The notes beneath the pieces were generated by a model. It was not told the origin of the DNA. It worked only from the letters and a program-made list of their open reading frames with translations, and did no database searches. Position numbers and translations under genes: made by a program. DNA of 64,000 nt from JBOZRQ01 sp050789255 (GTDB taxonomy: Bacteria > Bacillota > Sulfobacillia > Symbiobacteriales > Symbiobacteriaceae): NCBI GenBank assembly GCA_050789255.1, contig JBOZRQ010000010.1, forward strand, positions 62,001 to 126,000. The letters are read 5' to 3'. Positions 15,878 to 23,864 of this stretch are shown in pieces (position 1 is the stretch's first letter; each line of letters starts with the position of its first letter).

Positions 15878-16264
15878 TTACGGAACCACGGCTTCTGCCT
15901 CGATCTCCACCAGGGCTTCCGGGCTGATCAGCCGGCTGACCTCCACCATGGTGGCGGCGGGCCGTATCTCGCGGAAGAACTCGCCGTGGGCGCGGCCGAT
16001 CTGCTCCCACTGGCTGATGTCGGTGACGAACATGCGCGTCCGCACGACGTCGCCCATACTGGCACCGGCCTGCTTCAGGGCGGCCTCGATCTTCCTGAGG
16101 ATGTGGATCGTCTGGCCGTAGGGATCGCCAACAGAGACGATCAGGCCGTCGTCGCCAGTGGCGATGGTGCCGGCGACGTGGACGGAGTTTCCGACCCGCA
16201 CGGCGCGGCTGTAGCCTACGATGGCCTCCCACGGCGCCCCGCTGGAGATGTTTTGGCGCTCCAA
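15878..16264 (-). CDS. Rid-family (YjgF/RidA) protein
   Basis: A 128-residue Rid-family protein. These trimeric enzymes typically deaminate reactive enamine/imine intermediates such as 2-aminoacrylate. Recognisable segments are VGNSVHVAGTIA, DPYGQTIHILRKIEAALKQAGA, DVVRTRMFVTDI and a C-terminal IEAEAVVP strand with RLISPEALVEIE. TTG 16264 is chosen because CCGGAGGTG precedes it by 8 bases and gives the usual family length; the longer open frame upstream has no family similarity. Confidence 0.88.
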   Translation of the reverse strand: MERQNISSGAPWEAIVGYSRAVRVGNSVHVAGTIATGDDGLIVSVGDPYGQTIHILRKIEAALKQAGASMGDVVRTRMFVTDISQWEQIGRAHGEFFREIRPAATMVEVSRLISPEALVEIEAEAVVP

Positions 16265-16328
16265 AGAATCAGCACCTCCGGTCCTGAAAATCTGGGCAGA
16301 ATAGTTCCCGAGGAGGTGATAACCACCT

Positions 16329-16499
16329 ATGCACTCGGACATCAAACAGCAGCCGCAGCCCCGGGAGGGGTACAAGACCAAGCCTGACCACCCCCAGACC
16401 GCCGTCACCAAGGACGATCTGGACAAGATGATGCAGCAAGTCGACCCGCCATTTCGGGCGGCAGGGCCGGCAAATCCCATGACCGACGGTCACGGCTAG
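16329..16499 (+). CDS. Small hypothetical protein, 56 residues
   Basis: A short hydrophilic protein, starting MHSDIKQQPQPREGYKTK and containing KDDLDKMMQQVDPPF. ATG 16329 follows GAGGAGGTGAT, one of the best ribosome binding sites in the region, and a strong terminator follows the stop, so it is probably a real gene. It is divergent from ridA. No family is recognised; the composition (Gln, Lys, Pro, Asp) is that of small soluble or spore-associated proteins, but that is only an impression. Confidence 0.7.
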   Translation: MHSDIKQQPQPREGYKTKPDHPQTAVTKDDLDKMMQQVDPPFRAAGPANPMTDGHG

Positions 16500-16506
16500 A
16501 CCGAAC

Positions 16507-16540
16507 GGCCCCCGCCTGAGCACTTGCAGGCGGGGGGTTC
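16507..16540. terminator. Bidirectional terminator
   Basis: CCCCCGCCTG and CAGGCGGGGGG form a long GC stem between the 56-residue gene (+) and the serine hydrolase gene (-). Confidence 0.7.
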
Positions 16541-16544
16541 GTGC

Positions 16545-17912
16545 TTATTTCCCCGTCCGCCGGAAGCGATACCGCTCGTAGATCAGGTCCACCTGCCCGT
16601 CCTTACAGACGAACTCCACCTCGGACCGGCGGCCGCCGCCCAGGGTGAAGAAGCGGGGATGCTCCGGGTTCAAGTCCACCGGAACCAGCGGCGAGCTGGA
16701 CTCGGAGAGCTTGTTCTTGAACTCGATCATCAGGAAGTCCCCGCTGCGCTTGATGCGGCAGGAGTACGTCCCCTTGTAGGTCTCATAGGAGCCGGCAAGC
16801 TCGGTCAGCACCTTCTCGGTCCGCAGCGCCGGCATTTGCCAGGGGTCCTCCCCGAGGAGCACCGCCAGGGCGAAGGAGGTAAAGGTGGTCATGGCGTAGC
16901 CCGTGCCGTTCGCCAGCGCCACGACGCCCAGCTTCTGATCCGGCAGGAACTGCATGCCTGCGGTGGCGCCGTACATGGCGCCGCTGTGGCCGATCAGACG
17001 GCGCCCGAAGAAGTCCTGCTCGCTCAGACCGAAGCCGTAGCCCGAAACCGGGTCGCCGGTCACCATGTCCCGGGGCGGGGTCGCCACCTGCGGGGTCATC
17101 ATGGCGAGCACAGACTCAGGCCGGGCCACGCCCCGGCCCCCGTTCAGGTACATGGCGATGTATCGGCCCATATCCTCCACGCTGCTGATCAGGCCGCCGT
17201 CGGCGATCGCCTGGCCCCAGGGGTAGTGGTTGGCGAGGTGCTTGCCCTCCAGGTTGGTCACGTAGGCCACCGCAGCGTCCCCGTCAGCGGTGAAACGGCC
17301 CTGGTCCCAGGAGGACCGGTTCATCTCAAGCGGGGTGAGGATGCGCTCCTGCACGTACGCCGCGAAGGGCTTGCCCGTGATCTTCTCCACGATGCCGCCC
17401 AGCAGGATGTATCCCTCATTGAAGTAGAACCACCGCTCGCCGGGCCGGGTGAAGACCCAGTCCTCGGCGCCGTTGATGAAGGTGAGCATATCATCGACGC
17501 TGCCGATGGGCAGGTACTTGTCCACCGAGCCGTAGTGATGGCTCAGCACGTTCTCCAGGTAGGCCAGCGCCGGGATGCCGCTGGTGTGGCTCATCAGATG
17601 TTTGATGCGGATCGGTTCGCCGAAGGGCCGCACCTTCAGCGGCAGAAACCGGTCGACCGGGTCCTCCACGCTCAGGAGCCCCTGCTCCTGCAACTGCATG
17701 ATAGCCAGGCAGGTAATCGACTTGGTGACGCTGCCGATACAGTACAGGGTCGACGGGGTCGCAGCCAGCCCCTTCTCCAGGTTCCGCAGGCCGAACCCTC
17801 GCTTGTACGTGATCTGGTCGCCCTCAACCACCGCCAGGCTCAGACCGGCCAGCTTCGTCTGTCCCATGCGGTCCTGAATGAACTCTTCCAACTTGGCGAA
17901 GTCCCGTGGCAT
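16545..17912 (-). CDS. Serine hydrolase, beta-lactamase class C/PBP4* family
   Basis: A 455-residue serine hydrolase with the beta-lactamase class C/esterase/DD-peptidase fold. The SxxK nucleophile is SVTK (Ser61, Lys64), the second motif is YFN in RWFYFNEGYILLGG and the third is HSG in LIGHSGAMYGA. A C-terminal beta-rich domain of about 100 residues follows (YETYKGTYSCRIKR onward). There is no signal peptide, so it may be cytoplasmic; the substrate is unknown and could be an ester, a peptide or an amide. ATG 17912 follows GAGGGGAG. Confidence 0.88.
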   Translation of the reverse strand: MPRDFAKLEEFIQDRMGQTKLAGLSLAVVEGDQITYKRGFGLRNLEKGLAATPSTLYCIGSVTKSITCLAIMQLQEQGLLSVEDPVDRFLPLKVRPFGEPIRIKHLMSHTSGIPALAYLENVLSHHYGSVDKYLPIGSVDDMLTFINGAEDWVFTRPGERWFYFNEGYILLGGIVEKITGKPFAAYVQERILTPLEMNRSSWDQGRFTADGDAAVAYVTNLEGKHLANHYPWGQAIADGGLISSVEDMGRYIAMYLNGGRGVARPESVLAMMTPQVATPPRDMVTGDPVSGYGFGLSEQDFFGRRLIGHSGAMYGATAGMQFLPDQKLGVVALANGTGYAMTTFTSFALAVLLGEDPWQMPALRTEKVLTELAGSYETYKGTYSCRIKRSGDFLMIEFKNKLSESSSPLVPVDLNPEHPRFFTLGGGRRSEVEFVCKDGQVDLIYERYRFRRTGK

Positions 17913-17989
17913 TTCGGCAGCTCCCCTCGCTAGGTGCACTACCGAAATATTTCGCTCTCTGAAGCATCAGACTCCTGCAGGTTGGGCTT

Positions 17990-18228
17990 TTCGGACATTT
18001 TATGGCCGCGGATGCGCGGATGACGCTGATTTTAATCCCAATCGCGGATTACCAGGGAGGATTCCCGAAAATATATAAATTAATATATATTTTACCGTGT
18101 ATCGTCATCCGCGAATGACCGGAAATCAGCGCAATCCGCGCATCCCGAGCACGGCGCCGCAAAGCGGCGAGGCTGTGCGGGGGACGAAAAGGCGTAAAAC
18201 GCCGAAAAGTCCGCGGCCAATAAAAGAA
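17990..18228. repeat. Structured inverted-repeat unit, MITE-like
   Basis: The gap 17913-18257 holds no gene but a large imperfect inverted repeat. GGATGCGCGGAT with CGCTGATTT at 18010-18033 is matched by AAATCAGCG with ATCCGCGCATCC at 18123-18145. TTTTATGGCCGCGGA at 17998-18012 is matched by TCCGCGGCCAATAAAA near 18210-18225. The centre is an AT-rich palindrome (18067-18093), and the right arm carries extra hairpins such as GGCGTAAAACGCC. Similar ATCCGCG/CGCTGATT repeats occur in many bacteria, to my knowledge without assigned function. Confidence 0.65.
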
Positions 18229-18248
18229 CTGCTCCCAGGCGGGAGCAG
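18219..18248 (-). terminator. Terminator of the paa operon
   Basis: On the minus strand CTGCTCCC-GCCT-GGGAGCAG is followed by TTCTTTTATT, directly after paaD. Confidence 0.8.
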
Positions 18249-18257
18249 TGGTGTGTA

Positions 18258-18740
18258 CTAGACCGTTTTCATGCCCTCGAAGGGTTGGCGGCAGGCGTCA
18301 CAGTAGTAGATCGACCGGCAGGCCGTGGGGCCGAAGAGGTTCTCCATATGGGTATCGTGGGAGCCACAGTAGGGGCAGGGCGGCACCTCGTCGAGGTTGA
18401 TGAGGCTGCCGGAGCTCTCCCGCATGGGAGGCGCAATGCCAAAGCTCTTCAGGCGCTCGCGCCCCTGCTCGGTGATGCGCTCCGAGGTCCAGGGCGGGTC
18501 GAAGACGAAGCGGACTTCCACCTCGGCGGCGCCCGGTACCTGCATGACTCGGTCGGTCACGTTCTTGCGGATGATATCGAGCGCCGGGCAGCCCACGAAG
18601 GTCGGGGTCATCTCGATGACGATCCGGGCGCCGTCCACCGTGACCCGGCTGACCATGCCCATGTCGACCACGCTCACCGGGGGAATCTCGGGGTCCTTCA
18701 CCTCGGCCAGGGCGGCCCAGAGGGCCGCTTCGGCTACCAT
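18258..18740 (-). CDS. paaD: Phenylacetyl-CoA epoxidase assembly protein PaaD
   Basis: A 160-residue PaaD protein. The N-terminal MIP18/DUF59 domain shows VKDPEIPPVSVVDMGMV and TPTFVGCPALDIIR. The C-terminus carries a four-Cys zinc-ribbon pattern, CPYCGSHDT and YYCDACRQPF. PaaD is needed for maturation of the phenylacetyl-CoA epoxidase, probably in metal or cluster assembly. The ATG at 18740 overlaps the paaC stop (ATGGTAG), giving translational coupling. It is the last gene of the operon and is followed by a strong terminator; no paaE reductase follows. Confidence 0.92.
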   Translation of the reverse strand: MVAEAALWAALAEVKDPEIPPVSVVDMGMVSRVTVDGARIVIEMTPTFVGCPALDIIRKNVTDRVMQVPGAAEVEVRFVFDPPWTSERITEQGRERLKSFGIAPPMRESSGSLINLDEVPPCPYCGSHDTHMENLFGPTACRSIYYCDACRQPFEGMKTV

Positions 18741-19516
18741 TGGGCGCCCGGCACCGCCCGGGTCACCTCGCCCATGGTGGAAAGCAGGCTGTCCAGGTCG
18801 GGCGTGTGCTGGCCCCGCCGGCCGTCGAGGCCCAGGGGCGGGCGCATCAGCATGGCGCTCGGCCAGGTCAGGCCGGCAGCGGCAAACTGGGCCTTGAACT
18901 CGGCGGTCCAGCGGTCCACCAGCTCGTCCGTGGTCATGGGGAAGAGCTCGCCGGCCGCCACAAAGCCCATTGCAAAGAGCCCGCCCACCTCGGGCCATAC
19001 CTTGGCGATGCCTGCCTCCAGCTGGCGGCGCGCCTCGGGCGTGCTGGTGGCCAGGCGCTTGAACCAAGTGGCGTGGTGCAGCAGGTGGTACTTCTCCTCG
19101 CGCCGGATCTTGGCGGCGACCAGGGCCAGGGGCTCGCAGGCCGAACGGCTCAGCGCTTCCAGGCGAATCGCATCGAACAGGTCATAGACCATGCGCCGGG
19201 CGATCGTAAAGCCCCAGTCGAACTTGGGGTTCTCCAAGTATGTTCCCTGCCCGTTGGGGCGCTCCAACAGCACGGCGTTGCGCCGCTCGGCGGCCGGGCG
19301 CAGGAAGGCCAGATCGTCCGCCTTCCCCTCCCCCAGCTCCTCCAGCAGCCGGTAGAACATGGTGGCGTGACCGACCTCATCCTGGGCGATGGAGCCAAAG
19401 GCAATATCCTCTTCGATATGGGGCGCCAGGCCCAGCCACTCCGAGTCGCGGTGCCCGATCACCAGCTCATCGTCGGCCAGCTGGTAGAGCAGCTCAATCA
19501 GCATCCGATCCGCCAT
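18734..19516 (-). CDS. paaC: Phenylacetyl-CoA epoxidase subunit PaaC
   Basis: A 260-residue ferritin-like protein matching PaaC, the structural partner of the catalytic PaaA subunit in phenylacetyl-CoA 1,2-epoxidase. Recognisable blocks are LYQLADDELVIGHRDSEW, FGSIAQDEVGHATMFYRLLEEL and IRREEKYHLLHHATW. It lies 5 bp after paaB and overlaps paaD by 7 bp. Length and motifs agree with the family, which is about 250 residues. Confidence 0.94.
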   Translation of the reverse strand: MADRMLIELLYQLADDELVIGHRDSEWLGLAPHIEEDIAFGSIAQDEVGHATMFYRLLEELGEGKADDLAFLRPAAERRNAVLLERPNGQGTYLENPKFDWGFTIARRMVYDLFDAIRLEALSRSACEPLALVAAKIRREEKYHLLHHATWFKRLATSTPEARRQLEAGIAKVWPEVGGLFAMGFVAAGELFPMTTDELVDRWTAEFKAQFAAAGLTWPSAMLMRPPLGLDGRRGQHTPDLDSLLSTMGEVTRAVPGAQW

Positions 19517-19521
19517 GGTGA

Positions 19522-19851
19522 TCAGTCCTTTACGAAGTCCTTCTCCAGATCGAGCAGGTTCTTCTTATACTTGCGCCACTTCTCGGCGTTCGCCTTGTTA
19601 TAGCCGGTCAGCATCCGGTACTGCTTGTCGCTCTCCCGGGCGAAGAAATCCTTGTCCTCGTAGTCGGTCCGGCAGATATTCTCCTGCTTGACCACCCAGA
19701 TCGACACGGCAGTGTCCCGGCGCAGGAAGTTCTCACGGGCCAGGAGCAGGGCATCATCGGGAGTGCCGGCATCGACGCTGCCGACCCAGATATGCGGGGT
19801 GCCGTGATCTTTTTGGATGAAGACCTCGTAGACGTTGAACACCGGTTTCAT
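19522..19851 (-). CDS. paaB: Phenylacetyl-CoA epoxidase subunit PaaB
   Basis: A 109-residue PaaB protein. The family signature is visible in the N-terminal VYEVFIQKD and HIWVGSVDAGTPDDALLLAREN, and in the middle segment SIWVVKQENI. PaaB is a small bridging subunit of the epoxidase complex with PaaA and PaaC. It starts 3 bp after the paaA stop in a compact operon. Confidence 0.93.
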   Translation of the reverse strand: MKPVFNVYEVFIQKDHGTPHIWVGSVDAGTPDDALLLARENFLRRDTAVSIWVVKQENICRTDYEDKDFFARESDKQYRMLTGYNKANAEKWRKYKKNLLDLEKDFVKD

Positions 19852-19854
19852 GAT

Positions 19855-20802
19855 TTACGCCACCCCCGCCGTGCTCGGGCCGCCCAGCAGCGCCTCGCGG
19901 ACCCAGCGGGTCTGCTCGTAGGACATCTGACGCAGACCAAGGCGGTACTGGGAGAGCGGTCCCTGGTTCTTGGCGATCGCCTTCAGCTTCGCCCAGTCCG
20001 GGGCGGTGTACTCCCAGCGCTGCTCCGCCTCGTTCCAGCGGAAGTCAGGGTCGGGAAGGGTCAGCCCCAGCGACCAGATGCGCGGCACGTACTTGGTGAA
20101 AAACTTCTGCCGCAGCTCCTCGTTGGTCTTGGTGCGGAAGCGGTACTTCAGCAGGATCTGGGCAGATGCGCTGGTGGTGTCGGCCGGGCCAAAGAAGAGC
20201 AGCAGCGACTCCCACCAGCGGTTGAGCGCCTCCTGGAGCATCTGGCGCTGCTCGGGGGCGCCCTCTGCCATCGCCAGGCAGATCGACTCGCCGTGCTGAA
20301 TGTGGAAGCCTTCCTCCGCACAGACGCGCTGCAGCACCCGGGCGTAAGGTCCGTAGCTGGAGTCGAGCAGCGCGGCCTGGGAGACCACAGCCGCGCCGTC
20401 GACCAGCCAGCCGATGATCCCGCAGTCGGCCCAGGTGGGCGCCGGCATATGGAAAACGTTGTGGAACTTGGCCTGTCCGGTGAAGAGCTCCTCCACCAGG
20501 TCCTCGCGGGTCTTGCCCAGCGGGGCGGCCAGATCCTCAGCGACCCGGAGGATCAACTGGCCGTGGCCCATCTCATCCTGGACCTTGGCCATCAGGGAGA
20601 GCTTGCGGGCCAGCGTGGGGGCCTTGGGAACCCACTCCTTCTCGGGGAGGGCGCCCATGATCTCGGAGAGGGCGTGCATCTGCATGAACTTGACCAGCGT
20701 CACCCGGTACTCATCGGGCATCCAGTCGGTGGACTCGATCTTCTCGCCCCGCTCGATGCGGGCCATAAACTGTGCGAGCTTCTCTTCGTCGGTCATGATC
20801 AT
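19855..20802 (-). CDS. paaA: Phenylacetyl-CoA epoxidase catalytic subunit PaaA
   Basis: A 315-residue PaaA protein, the di-iron catalytic subunit that epoxidises the ring of phenylacetyl-CoA. Iron-ligand regions are visible in KVQDEMGHGQLI and CAEEGFHIQHGE, both ExxH motifs in a ferritin-like four-helix bundle. ATG 20802 follows AAGGAGG by 8 bases. It starts 18 bp after the tetR stop, so the regulator is the first gene of the same transcript. Neither the reductase gene paaE nor the CoA ligase gene paaK is within the window. Confidence 0.95.
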   Translation of the reverse strand: MIMTDEEKLAQFMARIERGEKIESTDWMPDEYRVTLVKFMQMHALSEIMGALPEKEWVPKAPTLARKLSLMAKVQDEMGHGQLILRVAEDLAAPLGKTREDLVEELFTGQAKFHNVFHMPAPTWADCGIIGWLVDGAAVVSQAALLDSSYGPYARVLQRVCAEEGFHIQHGESICLAMAEGAPEQRQMLQEALNRWWESLLLFFGPADTTSASAQILLKYRFRTKTNEELRQKFFTKYVPRIWSLGLTLPDPDFRWNEAEQRWEYTAPDWAKLKAIAKNQGPLSQYRLGLRQMSYEQTRWVREALLGGPSTAGVA

Positions 20803-20820
20803 GCGTGGTCGCCTCCTTGA

Positions 20821-21399
20821 CTAGCGTTTGGCGATCATCCCCTCCAGGAGCAGGTCGGCGAACTTGTCTGCCACCGCCTCCGGGCCAAGGGGGCCGCCCG
20901 GGTTATACCACTCGTAGAGCCAGTTCACAGCGCTCAGAATCAGGAGCCGGGAAAACTTCTCGTCCACCGGGTGGAACTCGCCGCTCTCGATGCCCTGCCT
21001 GATAATCTGGGCGAAGAGCCGCTCATAGGCGTTCCGCTTCTCGGCGATTACCTGACGCCGCTCGTCGCACAGGGCCTTCCACTCGTGCATGAAGACCGTG
21101 GCGCCCTCCAGCGACTGAGCCACCACCCCGATATGGGCCGCCATGGCCCGGCGCAGCTTCTCGCTGGCGCTCCCCTCACTGCCGACGATCGGCTCTACCG
21201 CGGCCGTGAACTGGTCGGACGCCCTCAGAACGATCTCGTACAGGAGATCCTCCTTGGTGGAGATGTGCGCGTAGAGGCTGCCCGAGAGCATGCCTACCTC
21301 CACAGCGATGTCGCGAACCGTGGTCCCGTGATACCCCTTGCGACTGAAGAGCGAGACCGCTGCCTCCAAGAGATTCTCCTTGCGTCCGGGGCGTGGCAT
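20821..21399 (-). CDS. TetR-family regulator of the paa operon
   Basis: A 192-residue TetR repressor. The N-terminal helix-turn-helix is clear (RKENLLEAAVSLFSRKGYHG, TTVRDIAVEVGMLSGSLYAH); the C-terminal ligand domain is of the type seen in fatty-acid and phenylacetate regulators. ATG 21399 follows CAGGAGG. It is the promoter-proximal gene of tetR-paaABCD, so autoregulation through the operator at 21421-21440 would also control the pathway genes. The ligand is probably phenylacetyl-CoA or another acyl-CoA, by analogy with PaaR proteins, but this is inferred from context. Confidence 0.88.
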   Translation of the reverse strand: MPRPGRKENLLEAAVSLFSRKGYHGTTVRDIAVEVGMLSGSLYAHISTKEDLLYEIVLRASDQFTAAVEPIVGSEGSASEKLRRAMAAHIGVVAQSLEGATVFMHEWKALCDERRQVIAEKRNAYERLFAQIIRQGIESGEFHPVDEKFSRLLILSAVNWLYEWYNPGGPLGPEAVADKFADLLLEGMIAKR

Positions 21400-21420
21400 G
21401 GCCGATCCTCCTGACAATAT

Positions 21421-21440
21421 ACCAAGCGCTTGCTTGTTAA
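21421..21440. promoter_or_regulatory. TetR operator before tetR-paaABCD
   Basis: ACCAAGCGCTTGCTTGTTAA contains the palindrome CAAGCGCTTG and closely resembles operators of FadR/PaaR-type TetR repressors. It lies 22 bp upstream of the tetR start. Confidence 0.6.
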
Positions 21441-21541
21441 TTGATATTCTAGTCAAGTTAGTCTCATTCCGTCAATAAGTCTGCCGTTGAAACGCAATTG
21501 AATCCTAAGGTTTCTACCGGCATAGATGGACTCCCTGCCGC

Positions 21542-21571
21542 TTGACAATCACCGCACCGTTAGAATACAAT
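21542..21571 (+). promoter_or_regulatory. Promoter of the T-box leuS transcript
   Basis: TTGACA at 21542-21547 and TACAAT at 21566-21571, with an 18-bp spacer, stand just before the T-box leader. Confidence 0.65.
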
Positions 21572-21579
21572 TCAGAACA

Positions 21580-21880
21580 ACCCACGAATAACGCGATGAC
21601 GGGACTCGTTCACCCGGTGTGTCACGCCTTCAGAGAGCTGCTGGTCGGTGCGAAGCAGCGGTACGACATCCAGGTGCCTCCTCCCCGAGCGGCCGGCTGA
21701 ACCCAATTCGGGTTGTAAGCTGCGGACGGAGTTCTGGCTCCGTTATCAAACCGGCGGTGTGTTGGCACCGTTACCAAGATGGGCGTCAGAGCGTACGGCT
21801 GGCGTCTAACAAGAGTGGTACCGCGAGCGCTTAAGGCCCTCGCCTCTTGCTGTCAGAAGCAGGAGGCGGGGGCTTTTTTC
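21580..21880 (+). ncRNA. T-box riboswitch of leuS
   Basis: A tRNA-sensing leader. Stem I shows the conserved AGAGAGC...GGTCGGTGCGAAGC pattern near 21632-21657. The T-box bulge sequence AAGAGTGGTACCGCGAG is at 21811-21827. It is followed by the competing terminator hairpin GCCCTCGCCTC / GAGGCGGGGGC and a T-run at 21836-21879. Uncharged tRNA-Leu is expected to stabilise the antiterminator and switch on leuS. A CTC triplet near 21678 is a possible specifier codon, but I could not fold the loop with certainty. Confidence 0.88.
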
Positions 21881-21916
21881 CTGTTCGTGGGGCAAATCGC
21901 AAAGGAGTGGTTCTCC

Positions 21917-23794
21917 ATGTCCGCACCGTTCGACTTTGCCCGCTTTGAGCCCCACTGGCGCCGTGTCTGGGAAGAGGCCGGGTTCGGCCGTGTCTCCACC
22001 GACGCCCCCCGCCCCTTCATGGTCGTCCCGATGTTCCCGTATCCTTCCGGCAAGCTGCATGTGGGCCACGTCCGGAACTACACCATCAGCGACGTGCAGG
22101 CCCGGTTCCGGCGGCGGCAGGGCTACGACGTACTGCATCCGATCGGCTGGGACGCCTTTGGCCTGCCCGCCGAGAACGCGGCAATCCTGACCGGGGTCCA
22201 CCCGGAGGAGCACACCCGGCGCAACATCGCCGAGATGACCGAGCAGCTAAAAGAGATCGGCATGAGCTACGACTGGGACCGCGAGGTGGCCGCCTGCGAC
22301 CCGGACTACTACCGCTGGACCCAGTGGCTCTTCGTCCAGCTGTATAACCACGGCTTGGCCTATAAGGCGAAGGCGCCGGTCAACTGGTGCCCCGCCTGCC
22401 ACACGGCGCTGGCCAACGAGCAGGTGGTCGGCGGCCCGGCTCCGACCCAGGCCGGGTGCCCACCGGAGGCCGGCATGCCGACGGAAGGGCGCGGCGAGGA
22501 GACCGGCAAGTGCGAGCGTTGCGGGACCAAGGTGGTCGCCCGGGACCTGGAGCAGTGGTTCTTCCGGATCACAGCCTTCGCCGACGATCTGCTGGCGGGG
22601 CTGGACCAGCTGCCCGAATGGCCCGAGATGGTCAAGACCCAGCAGCGTCACTGGATCGGCAAGGGCGAGGATGGCTCCTACCACCTGCGGGACTGGCTGG
22701 TCAGCCGCCAGCGCTACTGGGGCGCCCCCATCCCGATGGTCGAATGCCCGACCTGCGGGACCGTTCCTGTGCCCGAGTCCGAACTGCCCGTGTCTCTGCC
22801 CCGCACGGTCGACTTCACCCCCAAGGGGGAGCCGCCCCTGGCCTCGGCGCACGACTTTGTCCACCGGGCCTGTCCGAGCTGCGGCGGCCCGGCCCGCCGG
22901 GCGGTGGAGACCATGGACACCTTCGTCGACTCCTCCTGGTACCTGTATCGCTATATCTCCGCCAGGGATACCAGCCGGCCCTTCGACCCCGAGGCCGTTG
23001 CCCGCTGGCTGCCGGTCGACACCTACGTCGGCGGCGCCGAGCATGCCATCCTGCACCTGATGTACGTCCGCTTCATCTGCCGGGCGCTTCAAAGCATGGG
23101 TTTCCTGAGCTTCCAAGAGCCGGTCCGCAAGCTGTTCACCCTGGGCATGGTCTACCTGAACGGGGCGAAAATGTCAAAGTCAAAGGGCAACGTCATCACC
23201 CAGGATGAGGTGGTGCAGCGGTACGGCGCCGACACTTTGCGGCTGTGGGCGATGTTCATGGCGCCCCCCGCCCAGCAGGTGGAGTGGGCGACTGCTGGCA
23301 TCGACGGCTGCCACCGTTTCCTGCGGCGGCTGTTCCAGCTGGCGGATCAGCAGGGCAAGCCGAGCGAGGCGGCCGAGCGGGAACGGCACCGCACCATCAA
23401 GGCGGTGACCGAGGCGATCGAGTCCTTCCGCTACAACACCGCCATCAGCGCCCTGATGTCCTTCCTGGCCACGGTGGAACGCAGCCCCTGGCCGGCAGGT
23501 GTGCGCACACTGGTTGAGCTGGTCAGCCCCTTCGCCCCGTTTGCCGCCGAGGAGATCTGGCACCGATGGGGGCGCCCCGGGTCGATCCACCAGCATCCCT
23601 GGCCCACGTACGACCCCCAGATGGCCGCCGAGCCCATGGTCACGATCCCGGTCCAGGTAGCTGGCAAGGTCCGGACCACCGTGACAGTCCCAGCAGGCGC
23701 CACCCAGGATGAGGTGGTCGCCGCCGCCGGGGAGATCGCAACCGGGCGCCGCCTGCGGGCTTACGTGCCGGGCCGGGTGATCAGCTTCGAATAG
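21917..23794 (+). CDS. leuS: Leucyl-tRNA synthetase lacking the CP1 editing domain
   Basis: A class I aminoacyl-tRNA synthetase charging tRNA-Leu. HIGH is HVGH (residues 48-51) and KMSKS is at 418-422; LeuRS blocks PMFPYPSGKLHVGH, WDAFGLPAENAA, YDWDREV and VNWCPACHTALANEQVV are intact. It has only 625 residues against the usual 800-880. After WPEMVKTQQRHWIGKGEDGS (about residue 250) the chain goes straight to YHLRDWLVSRQRYWG. This skips the ~190-residue CP1 editing domain present at this point in T. thermophilus LeuRS. The leucine-specific insert before KMSKS is also absent. The zinc ribbon (CPTCG, CPSCGG), anticodon domain and a C-terminal domain remain. There is no frameshift or stop. ATG 21917 follows AAAGGAG. 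Confidence 0.95.
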   Translation: MSAPFDFARFEPHWRRVWEEAGFGRVSTDAPRPFMVVPMFPYPSGKLHVGHVRNYTISDVQARFRRRQGYDVLHPIGWDAFGLPAENAAILTGVHPEEHTRRNIAEMTEQLKEIGMSYDWDREVAACDPDYYRWTQWLFVQLYNHGLAYKAKAPVNWCPACHTALANEQVVGGPAPTQAGCPPEAGMPTEGRGEETGKCERCGTKVVARDLEQWFFRITAFADDLLAGLDQLPEWPEMVKTQQRHWIGKGEDGSYHLRDWLVSRQRYWGAPIPMVECPTCGTVPVPESELPVSLPRTVDFTPKGEPPLASAHDFVHRACPSCGGPARRAVETMDTFVDSSWYLYRYISARDTSRPFDPEAVARWLPVDTYVGGAEHAILHLMYVRFICRALQSMGFLSFQEPVRKLFTLGMVYLNGAKMSKSKGNVITQDEVVQRYGADTLRLWAMFMAPPAQQVEWATAGIDGCHRFLRRLFQLADQQGKPSEAAERERHRTIKAVTEAIESFRYNTAISALMSFLATVERSPWPAGVRTLVELVSPFAPFAAEEIWHRWGRPGSIHQHPWPTYDPQMAAEPMVTIPVQVAGKVRTTVTVPAGATQDEVVAAAGEIATGRRLRAYVPGRVISFE

Positions 23795-23864
23795 GCAGGG
23801 ATGGTTCCTTCGTATGTCGTAACATGAAGGTGCAAAACCTTCTTCCAAAGGGTGATCAACTGCG

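Noticed and set aside
21917..23794. Frameshifted or decayed leuS as the reason for its short length
   Set aside because: The frame is continuous, both catalytic motifs and the C-terminal domain are present, and the junction lies cleanly between conserved LeuRS blocks.
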